Shown: one piece after another, positions 54,823 through 63,869 of the stretch
How positions within the stretch are numbered: position 1 is the stretch's first letter
How the letters are laid out: the number at the start of each line of letters is the position of its first letter
Assembly (NCBI RefSeq): GCF_002257585.1
Contig: NZ_CP022743.1
Span: 4,092,001 to 4,156,000 of the forward strand
DNA from: Mucilaginibacter xinganensis
GTDB lineage: Bacteria > Bacteroidota > Bacteroidia > Sphingobacteriales > Sphingobacteriaceae
Length of the DNA: 64,000 nucleotides
Reading direction: 5' to 3'
Notes under the pieces: generated by a model
The model's database searches: none
What the model was told of the DNA's origin: nothing
The model's input: the letters and a program-made list of their open reading frames with translations, nothing else
Position numbers and translations under genes: made by a program

Positions 54823-55773
54823 ATGAGTGAAAAGATCCTGATCATTGGGGCAAACGGGCAAATAGGCACCGAACTGGTAAAAGCATTAAGAAATATTCAC
54901 GGTGCAGAAGCGGTTATAGCTTCGGATATTAAAAGCCCGGCATACGCCATCCGCAACAGCGGGCCTTATGAAATAGCCAACGTGCTGGACAGGGACAACC
55001 TTCACCATATTTTTGAGAAACACCGCCCAACGCAGGTGTATTTACTTGCCGCTATATTATCTGCCGTAGGCGAACAAAAACCTAAAGTGGCCTGGGACCT
55101 TAACATGACCGGCTTACTGTCAGTACTTGATTTTGCGGTAGAATTTAAAGTGGCCAAAGTTTTTTGGCCAAGCAGCATTGCGGTTTTCGGGCCGCATTCG
55201 CCGCAGCATGACACGCCGCAGTATTGCGTAATGGACCCTAATACCGTTTACGGTTTCAGCAAGCTTGCCGGCGAGCGCTGGTGCGAATACTACTTTGAAA
55301 AATACGGGCTGGATGTACGGAGTATCCGCTATCCGGGGCTGATAGGCTGGCGCGCAAACCCGGGCGGCGGCACTACTGATTATGCAGTGCATATTTTTCA
55401 CGAAGCATTAAAAACAGGCAAATACGAAAGCTTTCTATCGGCAGGCACTGCTTTGCCTATGATGTATATGGACGATGCGATAAGGGCAACTATTACCCTT
55501 ATGGATGCCCCGGCAGATACATTGAGCATCCGCTCGTCCTATAACCTGGGCGGCATCAGCTTTAACCCTGAGCAACTGGCTGATGAAATTAAAAAGCATA
55601 TCCCCAATTTTGAGATGAGTTATGTTGACAGCGACCCGCGCCAGGCAATTGCTGACAGCTGGCCAAAATCAATAGATGACAGCTATGCCCAAAAAGATTG
55701 GGGCTGGCAGCTGGAATTTGACCTGGCAAAGATGACAGCGGATATGCTGGTGAATTTGAAGACTATTATTTGA
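54823..55773 (+). CDS. L-threonine 3-dehydrogenase-like NAD-dependent epimerase/dehydratase
   Basis: 316 residues of the extended short-chain dehydrogenase fold. NAD-binding GANGQIGTE, catalytic Tyr/Lys in VYGFSKLAGE, and the substrate-loop SSIAVFGPHSPQ plus GWRANPGGGTTDYAVHIF match the UDP-galactose-epimerase-like L-threonine dehydrogenases of Bacteroidota that oxidise threonine to 2-amino-3-ketobutyrate. Such enzymes work with a 2-amino-3-ketobutyrate ligase, not seen here. Confidence 0.88.
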   Translation: MSEKILIIGANGQIGTELVKALRNIHGAEAVIASDIKSPAYAIRNSGPYEIANVLDRDNLHHIFEKHRPTQVYLLAAILSAVGEQKPKVAWDLNMTGLLSVLDFAVEFKVAKVFWPSSIAVFGPHSPQHDTPQYCVMDPNTVYGFSKLAGERWCEYYFEKYGLDVRSIRYPGLIGWRANPGGGTTDYAVHIFHEALKTGKYESFLSAGTALPMMYMDDAIRATITLMDAPADTLSIRSSYNLGGISFNPEQLADEIKKHIPNFEMSYVDSDPRQAIADSWPKSIDDSYAQKDWGWQLEFDLAKMTADMLVNLKTII

Positions 55774-55827
55774 GGTGAAAGGTTAAAGCTGAAAGACAAA
55801 AGGTTTTAAAAACAAATATTATATTCG

Positions 55828-55905
55828 CAGTGTCCATAGTCGATAGACCATAGTCGAAAGAAATTTTTGCTATGGTCTATCAACCATGGACCATGGACAA
55901 CTAAA
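55828..55905. repeat. dispersed palindromic repeat upstream of yebC
   Basis: TGTCCATAGTCGATAGACC and TATGGTCTATCAACC face each other as inverted units, followed by CCATGGACCATGGACAACTA ending three bases before the start region. CCATGGACAACTA is shared exactly with the folC upstream repeat. Confidence 0.65.
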
Positions 55906-55908
55906 ACA

Positions 55909-56634
55909 ATGGGAAGAGCATTCGAATTCCGTAAAGAAAGAAAATTTAAGCGCTGGGCCAAAATGGCGGTGCAGTTTACCCGTTTGGGAAAAGAAATTGT
56001 AATGGCGGTGAAAGCCGGTGGTGGCGATATCAACACCAACTCGCGCTTAAGAACGGCTGTTCAAAACTCCAAGGCCGTTAACATGCCGAAGGACCGGGTT
56101 GAAGCGGCTATTAAACGCGCAATCAGTCGTGATGAAAAAGATTACGAAGAGCTGGTTTACGAAGGCTATGCGCCTTATGGCGTTGCCGTATTGGTTGAAA
56201 CAGCTACTGACAATACCAATCGTACTGTTGCCAACGTGCGCAGCTACTTTACCAAATATGGCGGAGCTTTGGGTAAAACCGGCTCGCTTGATTTTATTTT
56301 CAGCCGTAAATCTGTTTTTACGTTTGAACCCGGCGAACGCGACCTGGAAGAACTTGAGTTTGAACTAATAGATGCCGGTTTAGAGGATCTTTTTGTTGAG
56401 GCTGATGAAAACGGCAACGATATTGCCGTGATTCATACCGCTTTTGAAGATTTCGGCAAGATGCAAAAGATGCTGGAAGAAATTGGCATCGAAGTAAAAT
56501 CGGCCAAACTGGAGCGTGTACCGCAGTCATTCCACGAAGTTACCGAAGAACAGGTTGTTGATATAATGAAACTGATTGACCGCCTGGAAGAAGACGACGA
56601 CGTGCAGGCGGTGTATCATAACATGGCGGAGTAA
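55909..56634 (+). CDS. YebC/PmpR family protein
   Basis: 241 residues from the ATG at 55909 (MGRAFEFRKERKFKRWAKMA), the conserved family start; an upstream in-frame ATG at 55867 would translate a repeat. Three-domain YebC fold with GGGDINTNSRLRTAVQNSKA, MPKDRVEAAIKRA and the C-terminal ERVPQSFHEV region. YebC proteins are described as transcription regulators and, more recently, as factors that help ribosomes at proline-rich stretches; which applies here is unknown. Confidence 0.94.
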   Translation: MGRAFEFRKERKFKRWAKMAVQFTRLGKEIVMAVKAGGGDINTNSRLRTAVQNSKAVNMPKDRVEAAIKRAISRDEKDYEELVYEGYAPYGVAVLVETATDNTNRTVANVRSYFTKYGGALGKTGSLDFIFSRKSVFTFEPGERDLEELEFELIDAGLEDLFVEADENGNDIAVIHTAFEDFGKMQKMLEEIGIEVKSAKLERVPQSFHEVTEEQVVDIMKLIDRLEEDDDVQAVYHNMAE

Positions 56635-56639
56635 GTTTG

Positions 56640-56772
56640 ATTTGAAGATGTGCCAGTTTGGAAATTTAAATCTTCAAATCAACACATCATCAAGTTTTCA
56701 AATTGGAAATATGGCCGCATTATTGATAGATAAAGTCCATCATCAACACATCACCAAATTTTCAAATTAAAA
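56640..56772. repeat. dispersed repeat upstream of the DUF2442 gene
   Basis: Direct units AAATCTTCAAATCAACACAT (56668 onward), CATCAAGTTTTCAAATTGG, and CATCAACACATCACCAAATT / TTTTCAAATTAAAAC, with GATTTGAAGATGTGCCAG at the left as an inverted unit. The 21-mer at 56668-56688 occurs also at 35645-35665. It ends three bases before an ATG. Confidence 0.65.
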
Positions 56773-56774
56773 CT

Positions 56775-56990
56775 ATGCCACTATTCACCTCACGTAAACA
56801 GGAAAAAAAGGTAAAGGTAACTTTTGCCAATGGCTTGCTGCTGGTTGAAAAGAACAACGGGAAACAGCAGGTTTTTCCGTTGGATTTTTTCCCCAGGCTG
56901 CTAAACGCTACCGACGAGGAGCGCGAAGACTGGACTCAAATTGACAACGGCATCCATTTTAATCAGCTTGATATTGATGTTTCTTTTTAG
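56775..56990 (+). CDS. DUF2442 domain-containing protein
   Basis: 71 residues. A short N-terminal basic part (MPLFTSRKQEKKVKV) is followed by a compact beta-rich domain with the DUF2442 pattern: VTFANGLLLVEKNN, QVFPLDFFPRLLNAT and the end GIHFNQLDIDVSF. Biochemical role of the family is unknown. It lies 12 bp before the PRF-repeat gene on the same strand and is probably cotranscribed. Confidence 0.85.
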   Translation: MPLFTSRKQEKKVKVTFANGLLLVEKNNGKQQVFPLDFFPRLLNATDEEREDWTQIDNGIHFNQLDIDVSF

Positions 56991-57002
56991 CCTGTTCCAA
57001 TT

Positions 57003-57767
57003 ATGACTTTTGATGAGTTTTTTAAAAAGAAGAGAATAGACCTTGTTGCGCTGGAAAAGGCAGAGCCGGGTTTGTTTAATGAATTTAAAAATCATTTCGG
57101 GCAAATGGGCGAAAAAAGCTTTGATCACACCAAAAAATACTGGTTCAATAAAACAAGGCGGCAATTCCCGCTGGCGCCTGAAGTTAAAACCGAAAAGCCG
57201 CAGATTGCCAATCCGCTGGCCGAACAAACCATTACAGATAGTTTAACGGAAACACCCGCATTAGCAGCCACTCCCAAAGTGGGTTTTACGCCGAGGTTCA
57301 AAGCTGCCGCGGCACCCTTGCCAGCGGTTGAAGATAAAAAGAGCGAAGAAACACCCGCAGCTGCTACATCGCCTAAAATCGGTTTTACGCCAAAATTCAG
57401 GGCATCTTCACCGCCAAAACCAGTTACAGACGACAAAAAGGAAGAATTGCCTTCTTCAGTTGAAGCTACATTACCCGCTGCCGAGAACGCAGCCGCAAAA
57501 CCTGCCGGCTTTGTACCAAGGTTTAAAATGAAGCCAAAAGCAGGAGCCGAAGAAAGTACACCTGCTGAAAATGCTGCTGCCCCACAGTCCGCTGAAAGCG
57601 TACCAGTAAAACCGGCCTACAAACCCCGGTTTGTACCGCCAAAACCGAAAGCTGAAATTAAAGAGGAAACCCCTGCTGCGGATGACACCCCTGCTGCAAC
57701 GGAAAACACCGAAAAGAAACCTGCTTACAAGCCGAGGTTTATTCCGCCCAAACCTAAGGAGCAATAA
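57003..57767 (+). CDS. novel Pro/Lys-rich repeat protein with five PRF motifs
   Basis: 254 residues. Residues 1-58 form a conserved-looking basic helical domain (MTFDEFFKKKRIDLVALEKA). The remainder is a disordered Ala/Pro/Lys/Glu region with five spaced copies of a short motif, GFTPRF (94-99), GFTPKF (127-132), GFVPRF (169-174), AYKPRF (205-210) and AYKPRF (241-246), the last three followed by Pro-Lys-rich tails. The spacers are acidic, giving alternating charge. No signal peptide and no recognised domain. It may be a multivalent linear-motif scaffold; function unknown. Confidence 0.7.
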   Translation: MTFDEFFKKKRIDLVALEKAEPGLFNEFKNHFGQMGEKSFDHTKKYWFNKTRRQFPLAPEVKTEKPQIANPLAEQTITDSLTETPALAATPKVGFTPRFKAAAAPLPAVEDKKSEETPAAATSPKIGFTPKFRASSPPKPVTDDKKEELPSSVEATLPAAENAAAKPAGFVPRFKMKPKAGAEESTPAENAAAPQSAESVPVKPAYKPRFVPPKPKAEIKEETPAADDTPAATENTEKKPAYKPRFIPPKPKEQ

Positions 57768-57828
57768 TATGCCACTGGTAATTAGCTGCAGCACGGTTAA
57801 TTCGTTAGCAACTACGCTTAGCTTATAT

Positions 57829-58626
57829 TTACTTCCTGTGCGAAAACAGCCATGGGATCAGCAATGGTTCCCTGAAGGCATCATCCCAGCTGTTATGGTC
57901 ATCGTTGGGGTAAAGGGTATATAACGGCTCGCCGCCAGCTTCCTTTATAGCTGCTACAATAGCTTCAGAATGTGCGTAGGGAACTACGCTGTCCTTTTGC
58001 CCATGAAAGATCCATAGCGGTACTTTTTTTGCGTATTTTTTTACGTTATTGGTATTATCGCCGCCGCAAACGGCAAATGCTGCCGCAAATAATTTAGGCC
58101 GGCGCCCGATGATTTCGTAGGTACCCATTCCGCCCATTGACAGGCCACCGATATAAACCTGGTGCTTGTTAACGTAAGGCTTATCTAAAAATTGATCTAT
58201 CAGCCCCAACAGGCTCTTCATGGCGGGGATCGGCGGATCACCAACAGTAAAAACAAACCTGGTTTTATGTGTCAGGGAATCTTCCTCAAATTTATTATTG
58301 GCCCACCAGCCGTTGGCAGGGCATTGCGGATAAATCACAATAGCAGGATATTTTTGGCGGATGGTATCTTTCAAAAACAGCCCCGTGCCATACAGCAGCT
58401 GCGATTCATTATTATTCCCGCGCTCACCAGCGCCATGCAGCACCAGGATTAAAGGATATTTTTTTGCCGGATCGAAGTTTTGAGGGAACAGGATGCGGTA
58501 AGGCAGTGTATCGCCCTTTGCAATAAATGAGCCACGATCAAATGAAGAGTGGCTTTGAGCTTTTGAAAAAATCGGAAATATCAGGCAGATAAACAGCAGC
58601 AGAGACAGGGAAAAAGCTTTTTTCAT
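57829..58626 (-). CDS. secreted alpha/beta hydrolase (esterase/PHB-depolymerase type)
   Basis: 265 residues from the ATG at 58626; a TTG at 58635 is also in frame. Signal peptide ending near SKAQ. Oxyanion-type loop VLHGAGERGNN, nucleophile Ser in GLSMGGMGTYE, acid in HGQKDSVVP and His in YPNDDHNSWDD. Similar to secreted carbohydrate esterases and PHB-depolymerase-like enzymes. Its place beside GH43 and GH144 genes suggests a role in removing acyl groups from glycans (inference). Confidence 0.85.
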   Translation of the reverse strand: MKKAFSLSLLLFICLIFPIFSKAQSHSSFDRGSFIAKGDTLPYRILFPQNFDPAKKYPLILVLHGAGERGNNNESQLLYGTGLFLKDTIRQKYPAIVIYPQCPANGWWANNKFEEDSLTHKTRFVFTVGDPPIPAMKSLLGLIDQFLDKPYVNKHQVYIGGLSMGGMGTYEIIGRRPKLFAAAFAVCGGDNTNNVKKYAKKVPLWIFHGQKDSVVPYAHSEAIVAAIKEAGGEPLYTLYPNDDHNSWDDAFREPLLIPWLFSHRK

Positions 58627-58771
58627 ACGTATCAAACATTAAAACCAGCAAATAGTTGTGGCCTAATATCCCAAATTTAATAATAGGTTTCGGTAAATAA
58701 TTACTTTTATCCTGAAAATGAGCCGTGTGGCTTCGTTACTATCTACAATGCCACACGTATTTATCAATACA

Positions 58772-60520
58772 TTACTCTACTTTCATAACCTTAGTCCGTT
58801 CTGATACGCCGTTTTCATTAATGGCTTCTATCTGAAAATAATAGGGCTTTTCTTTATCCATCGCTTTAAAGTAATACTCGTTAGCGGTGTGGATCATGAT
58901 GCAGTTATAAAGCTTATCGGGCGCTGTTCCGGTGTATATATTGTAGGCAAAAGCGTTATCAACAGTTTGCCATTTTATCCAGGCGCTGCGTTTATCTTTT
59001 TCAGTACGTAATACTATAAAGCCCTGCACGGTATCCGGCCTGGCCCCTCCCCCGTTTCCAAATACCCGTAAACCGCTAATGGCAAATTTGCCGGTTGGCA
59101 TGTGCACATTTTCCAGTTTAATGTAACGTGCCTTTATAGGTTGAGGCAATTCAATATAATCATGCGGTACATCTGTTTTATTCCGGCTCTTATCTGTAAG
59201 CATCTTCCATTTTTTATTGTCAGAAGAGTAAAACAGCTTGTATTGGGTATAAGTGTCGGTTGATTTACCCAGGATGGTTGCATCCTGATCAGCATAGTTT
59301 ATCTGGATGGCGTTTACGGTGCTTTCGTTACCAAGGTCGCTGGTTATCCACTCGCCGGCATTCCCAGTTTTGGCACTCCAGTAGGTTTTTATGCTTTCAT
59401 CAACAGCATTATTTGGCATGTAACCACCCAGCGTTGAAGAAACCCAAACCGGTTTGTTATAGTTCAGCAGCATCCAGCCGGTAAAGCGGCTTTTTAAATG
59501 GTCTTCTTTTCCATCGGGCAAATAGGTAGGGTAATCGCCAAACGCGGTATTGCTGTACATTACCCCATCGTTATCAAACCCGGTAGGCCAGATCCCAAGT
59601 CTGCGTTCAAAACTATTCTTAACGCCAATAACAATAGTAGCTATGTGCCAGTAATTACCCCATGCATCAGTATAGGTGCTGCCATGGCCCGCACCCCGGG
59701 CAAAACCGCCGGGTTTATAGCTAAACGGCATACTTTGCGGCGTAAAGGGCCCCAACGGACTATCGCCCACCACTACCCCATCGGCATAGCCGCTAAACTC
59801 GGTGCCGGGGGCGCCATATTGCAAATAATATTTGCCATTGTTTTTGGTCATCCAGGCACCTTCAATAAAGGGGTCGAGGAAGGTATCGTCCAGGTATTCA
59901 CCGAAACGCTGCCAGCCATAACGGAACGGCTGCAGGAAATACATTTCTTTGCGATAGGCTTTTAAATGAAAAGTTTTAGGATCTATCTCGGCACCATACA
60001 ATGGATAAGTGTTGCTGCTGCCATTGTACATATACAGTTTACCATCATCGTCGCTGAAAAAATCGGGGTCCCATCCACCCGGCTCAAACTCGTGGATAGC
60101 TTCTTTCCATTCGTTAGCTTTCGGGTTGGTACTCATCCAGATAGGGAAATTTGCCGAATAAGTGGAACCAAATACCATCAGCGTATCGCCACGTACAAAA
60201 ACTGCAGGCGCACACAAATCATCATAAACCTTGTGTTCAGGCCTTAAAAAATGCCGGAAGATAAAATTCCAGTGGTACATATCGTGGCTCCACCAGTAAC
60301 CCCATTGGTTGGTGGAGAACAGGTAATAATCACCTTTATACATGGTTATAACCGGGTCGGCTGTGGCGCGGTGTTTTCCTTGTGTCGCGAAGTTGGGAAT
60401 GGGGGTATAACCGTAATCAATGTTTATCGGGTTACAGTAGGTTTTTTGTTTTTGCTGCGCGATTGATGACGTAGCTGCCAGTAACAGGCAAATGGTAAAG
60501 CAAATGAGATACTTTTTCAT
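58772..60520 (-). CDS. family 43 glycoside hydrolase with F5/8C and Fn3 domains
   Basis: 582 residues with a signal peptide (MKKYLICFTICLLLAATSSIAQ). Five-bladed GH43 propeller (about 28-340) with base Asp55 (ATADPVITM), the pKa-modulating Asp in GGWDPDFFSDDDG and acid Glu in FIEGAWMTKNNGKYYL. Then a discoidin/F5-8C carbohydrate-binding domain (about 370-485) and a fibronectin-III-like C-terminal domain (498-582). Family activities are mostly arabinofuranosidase/xylosidase, but some act on other glycans; substrate here is open. Confidence 0.92.
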   Translation of the reverse strand: MKKYLICFTICLLLAATSSIAQQKQKTYCNPINIDYGYTPIPNFATQGKHRATADPVITMYKGDYYLFSTNQWGYWWSHDMYHWNFIFRHFLRPEHKVYDDLCAPAVFVRGDTLMVFGSTYSANFPIWMSTNPKANEWKEAIHEFEPGGWDPDFFSDDDGKLYMYNGSSNTYPLYGAEIDPKTFHLKAYRKEMYFLQPFRYGWQRFGEYLDDTFLDPFIEGAWMTKNNGKYYLQYGAPGTEFSGYADGVVVGDSPLGPFTPQSMPFSYKPGGFARGAGHGSTYTDAWGNYWHIATIVIGVKNSFERRLGIWPTGFDNDGVMYSNTAFGDYPTYLPDGKEDHLKSRFTGWMLLNYNKPVWVSSTLGGYMPNNAVDESIKTYWSAKTGNAGEWITSDLGNESTVNAIQINYADQDATILGKSTDTYTQYKLFYSSDNKKWKMLTDKSRNKTDVPHDYIELPQPIKARYIKLENVHMPTGKFAISGLRVFGNGGGARPDTVQGFIVLRTEKDKRSAWIKWQTVDNAFAYNIYTGTAPDKLYNCIMIHTANEYYFKAMDKEKPYYFQIEAINENGVSERTKVMKVE

Positions 60521-60660
60521 TTTGGTTCAAATATTTTGTAATGCTGAACGCTCGAAGAATCTTATACATCGTACCTTAACTATGGACAGGTAAAGAGCAT
60601 ACCTGTCCATAGCATAAGATCCTTCGCTCACGCGCAGGATAACAAAAATTCTTTTTATAA
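60521..60660. other. repeat element between the GH43 and GH144 genes
   Basis: Gap with a dispersed element (detailed separately at 60536-60643). No gene is seen. Confidence 0.6.
60536..60643. repeat. dispersed element with nested perfect stem-loop
   Basis: Outer arms CGAAGAATCTTAT and ATAAGATCCTTCG are inverted with one difference. Inside, CTATGGACAGGTA (60580-60592) pairs perfectly with TACCTGTCCATAG (60600-60612) over a seven-base loop. The outer arm sequence CGAAGGATCTTAT recurs exactly at 26289-26301, so this is a two-copy-or-more family in which the arms are kept while the core differs. Confidence 0.8.
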
Positions 60661-62001
60661 TTAGTTCAGCGCCGGGCTTTGGAAGTTAAGTTTTTTCAAA
60701 CCGTTCTTCACCTCCGGACAGCTCATAAATAAGTTCCAGATTAAGCCGCTGCGGTGATTTTCAATCATTACCACAATCGGCCCCTGGTCAATGGCAAGAT
60801 ACGATTTTGCATACCAATTATGCGATTCGCTGAATGCATCTGTAAAACCATATTCACCCCAGATCTTATCGCCCAAATCATAATAAAAATGACGCAGTGC
60901 CTTCATCGAATATTCCGGTGTATAAGGAAACGCCGATAAGGCTGCTGTAGGTGTGATCACGCCGAGGTCGTTATTTGGGGCATGGGCATTATAACCTTCA
61001 AAATTATCACTTGCGGTTAATCCCCAGCAGTTTTCGCCATAACCTTTAAATTTTTTAGGGTTATCAACGCAATAATCATGGTTAATCAGGGTGTGATTTA
61101 AATTCTGCTCCCAATAGTCGGCATAATCATCCTTTAAACCTTTTGGGTTAAGCGCCTGGAAAGTGTATTGCGAAAAGAAAAGCGGGCCGCCGTAAGGAAA
61201 GCCCAGGGGCAGTTTATGCCCGTAATAAGTATTGCCGTTTTTAAAAAAATCGCTTTGCGCCCATCCATCGCGATAAATGTCTGCGCTTACCGGGTACCGG
61301 GTTGCAGATTCGGCCAACACGTAGGTGATCATACACTCATTAAAGCCGCGGATAGCAAAGTTCATGGCCCAGCCATTGTTGGGCGACCAATGCCAGTATA
61401 AGTTTGGTCTGCCCTCACGGGTAAACCAGTTCCATTCCATGTCGTTCCACAAACCGTTTATCATCCCCCGAATACGATCCTCTTTTTGGTTATCGGCGTT
61501 AAAATATTGCCGGGCGCAAAGCAGCCCCTCAAAAAGGTACGAAGTTTCAACAATATCGGCACCGTCATCTTTACGGCCAAAAGGTACTACCTTACCAGTA
61601 GTTCCGTTAAGCCAATGTGGAAATGCACCGTGAAAAGAATCAGCCTTGCTTAAAAACAACAGCATCTTCAGCATCCGGTTCACAGCCTGTTCGTGCGTGA
61701 TCCATTTACGGTGATCGGCCACAATCATAGCCATAATTCCAAAGCCCGATCCCCCGGTGGTAACCACTTCGTTTCCGTAGTCGTAAGCCACATTGCTCCG
61801 CTCGCGGGCAAGGCCGCTAACGGGGTGCCCAAAGTCCCAGAAATACCGGAAAGTTTGCCGCTGCACAACATCAAGCAAGGCGCTGTCGGTAAGATTTTTA
61901 ATGATCCCTACGGGCTTAATCGCATCCTCTTTTGCAGCGGGCGGTTGCGCCATTGCAAAACCAGTTAATAATATTAATATGGGCAGTATTAGTTTCTTCA
62001 T
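60661..62001 (-). CDS. GH144-type (glucoamylase-fold) beta-glucan hydrolase
   Basis: 446 residues with a signal peptide (MKKLILPILILLTGFAMAQ). An (alpha/alpha)6-barrel of the GH144 type (PF10091, DUF-era name glucoamylase domain): LLDVVQRQTFRYFWDFGHPV, the TTGGSGFGIMAMIVA block, FHGAFPHWLNGTTG, KDDGADIVETSYLFEG and the terminal FMSCPEVKNGLKK. Family members include the endo-beta-1,2-glucanase of Chitinophaga pinensis, so a beta-1,2-glucan (sophoran) substrate is likely but inferred. Exported to the periplasm. Confidence 0.9.
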   Translation of the reverse strand: MKKLILPILILLTGFAMAQPPAAKEDAIKPVGIIKNLTDSALLDVVQRQTFRYFWDFGHPVSGLARERSNVAYDYGNEVVTTGGSGFGIMAMIVADHRKWITHEQAVNRMLKMLLFLSKADSFHGAFPHWLNGTTGKVVPFGRKDDGADIVETSYLFEGLLCARQYFNADNQKEDRIRGMINGLWNDMEWNWFTREGRPNLYWHWSPNNGWAMNFAIRGFNECMITYVLAESATRYPVSADIYRDGWAQSDFFKNGNTYYGHKLPLGFPYGGPLFFSQYTFQALNPKGLKDDYADYWEQNLNHTLINHDYCVDNPKKFKGYGENCWGLTASDNFEGYNAHAPNNDLGVITPTAALSAFPYTPEYSMKALRHFYYDLGDKIWGEYGFTDAFSESHNWYAKSYLAIDQGPIVVMIENHRSGLIWNLFMSCPEVKNGLKKLNFQSPALN

Positions 62002-62115
62002 TAGTTTTGGTTCATTGTTTTTTGTTCAGTAATAACATCGCGCCTCATTAGCCGAAGGGCAGCACTTTAACTTCGCTGTTTTTAAACCGCTCCTGTTTAG
62101 CGCACGGCTCAGCGT

Positions 62116-63789
62116 CTATAAGTTAGGGCTGGTAAAGCCCAGTTTCTTCATGCCCGTTTTAACTTCGGGGCAGCTCATAAATAAATTCCACAACAGGCCG
62201 CTCCGGTAGTTTTCGGTCATTACAATTATTGGCCCCTGGTCAATGGCCAGGTATGAGTCGGCAAACCAGGTGGTATTTAAATTAAATGCATCATAAAACC
62301 CATACTGGCCCCAGGTTTTGTCGCCCAGTTTATAGTAAAAGAATTTTAAAGCCTGCATAGATTGTGTTGGTGTGTAAGGCAACGAAGCTATTGCCGCTGT
62401 GGGTGCTATAACGCCAACATCATTAGTGGGCGAACTCGCCGTATAGCCATTTTCAATATCGCTCGCGGTTAATCCCCAGCAATCCGCACTGTAGCCATTG
62501 TAAGCTTTAGGGTTGGTTACACAATAGTTATAATTTATTTGCGTGTGTGCCTTGTTCTGCACATCGTAACTGGCATAGGCGTCAGCTAAACCATTTGGAT
62601 TGATGCCCAAAAATGAATACTGTGCAAAAAACAAAGGGCCGCCAGCGTCGGGGCCAAGTGGTAATTTAACCCCGTAAAAAGTGTTCCCGTTTTTTATAGC
62701 ACCATTTAGCGCCCAGCCATTATCATAAACAACCTTAGGAATGGTATGCGTGGTGGATGACGCGGCCATAACATAAGTTATTAATGCTTCGTCCCAGCCA
62801 TTAACCTGCATATTGGATGACCATGCATAATTGGAGCTCCAGTGCCAGAACAAGGTATTCTGGTTGTTTTGCCTGAACCAGTCCCATTCCACATTATTCC
62901 AGATGGCATTGATATCTGTTCTTAATCCGGTTTCGGCAACGCCGGCCCCGTTAAAATACTGACGGGCAGTTAAAAGCCCCTGCATTAGGTAGCTGGTCTC
63001 TACCAAATCAGCACCGTCATCCTGCGCACTAAAGGGAACTACTGCGCCGGTGGCACCATTCATCCAGTGCGGGAAAGCACCATGAAACTTTTGAGCGGTA
63101 TTTTTTAAGAAAGATACGATCTTTTGCATCCTGGCCAAACCATCGGCGCGTGTAATAAAGCTGCGGTTTACGCCGGCAACAATAGCCATTATGCCAAAGC
63201 CTGATCCGCCGGTGGTTACAACGTCGCCCGAGGTATTGCGCTCGCGCGCCAGGCCGCTGGTGGGATGCCCGAATTCCCAGAAATATTTTAGGGTTTGTTT
63301 CTCCACCAGATCCAGTAGCTGATCATCAGAAATAACAGGGAATTTATTTATTGAATCAATAGCGGTAGTCAGCTTTATAGCAAGGCTGGATTGCAGCGAA
63401 CCATTTGCTGATGACAGCAGTCCGGTTGATACTTCCAGCGCATACTGGGTTATGGGCTGCAAGGCTGCAGGGTTGATAACAATGGTGCTATCATTATTTT
63501 CATAAGTGGTGCTAAACGTTGCTGCCGTGCCTGTTTTAGTTTTCAAACTCACACTGCCGGTTACAGAGGTATGATTTACCGGCGCGTTGAATGATATTTT
63601 AATAACCGGTTTAGTATTTACATTAACATAAGTAAAACCGTTATACACACCATTTACTTTTAACGCATTAAAACTGAAAGAGGCAGGCACCGGGGGAGCC
63701 GGTGGTGTCGGGGTAACTGTTTTTCCCTTGCTGCACGCCATCAATATCACCAATAGCCATAACCCGCTATAAACTTTAAAATACTTCAT
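62116..63789 (-). CDS. GH144-type lipoprotein with N-terminal Ig-like domain
   Basis: 557 residues. Lipoprotein signal with lipobox ILMACSKG, a Pro-rich linker, a bacterial Ig-like domain (about 35-150; PVNHTSVTGSVSLKT), and then a GH144 domain (160-557) paralogous to the gene at 60661-62001: LLDLVEKQTLKYFWEFGHPT, GDVVTTGGSGFGIMAIV, FHGAFPHWMNGATG, DDGADLVETSYLMQG and FMSCPEVKTGMKK. Probably displayed on the outer-membrane surface to cut polymer before import, whereas its paralogue is exported without a lipid anchor. Confidence 0.9.
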   Translation of the reverse strand: MKYFKVYSGLWLLVILMACSKGKTVTPTPPAPPVPASFSFNALKVNGVYNGFTYVNVNTKPVIKISFNAPVNHTSVTGSVSLKTKTGTAATFSTTYENNDSTIVINPAALQPITQYALEVSTGLLSSANGSLQSSLAIKLTTAIDSINKFPVISDDQLLDLVEKQTLKYFWEFGHPTSGLARERNTSGDVVTTGGSGFGIMAIVAGVNRSFITRADGLARMQKIVSFLKNTAQKFHGAFPHWMNGATGAVVPFSAQDDGADLVETSYLMQGLLTARQYFNGAGVAETGLRTDINAIWNNVEWDWFRQNNQNTLFWHWSSNYAWSSNMQVNGWDEALITYVMAASSTTHTIPKVVYDNGWALNGAIKNGNTFYGVKLPLGPDAGGPLFFAQYSFLGINPNGLADAYASYDVQNKAHTQINYNYCVTNPKAYNGYSADCWGLTASDIENGYTASSPTNDVGVIAPTAAIASLPYTPTQSMQALKFFYYKLGDKTWGQYGFYDAFNLNTTWFADSYLAIDQGPIIVMTENYRSGLLWNLFMSCPEVKTGMKKLGFTSPNL

Positions 63790-63824
63790 CCTTTTATCAG
63801 CTATACCTGCCCGTTTTAAAAAAA

Positions 63825-63853
63825 GAGGCTGCCCGGATTACCCAGGCAACCTC
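63825..63853 (-). terminator. strong intrinsic terminator of the LamG gene
   Basis: On the minus strand GAGGTTGCCTGG pairs with CCGGGCAGCCTC (12 bp with two G-U pairs) and is followed by a run of seven T. It ends the partial gene at 63870-64000. Confidence 0.85.
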
Positions 63854-63869
63854 ACAATCAATCAACTGT

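Noticed and set aside
3207-56772. CRISPR arrays
   Set aside because: The repeats are degenerate, palindromic, spaced irregularly over the chromosome and not separated by uniform spacers.
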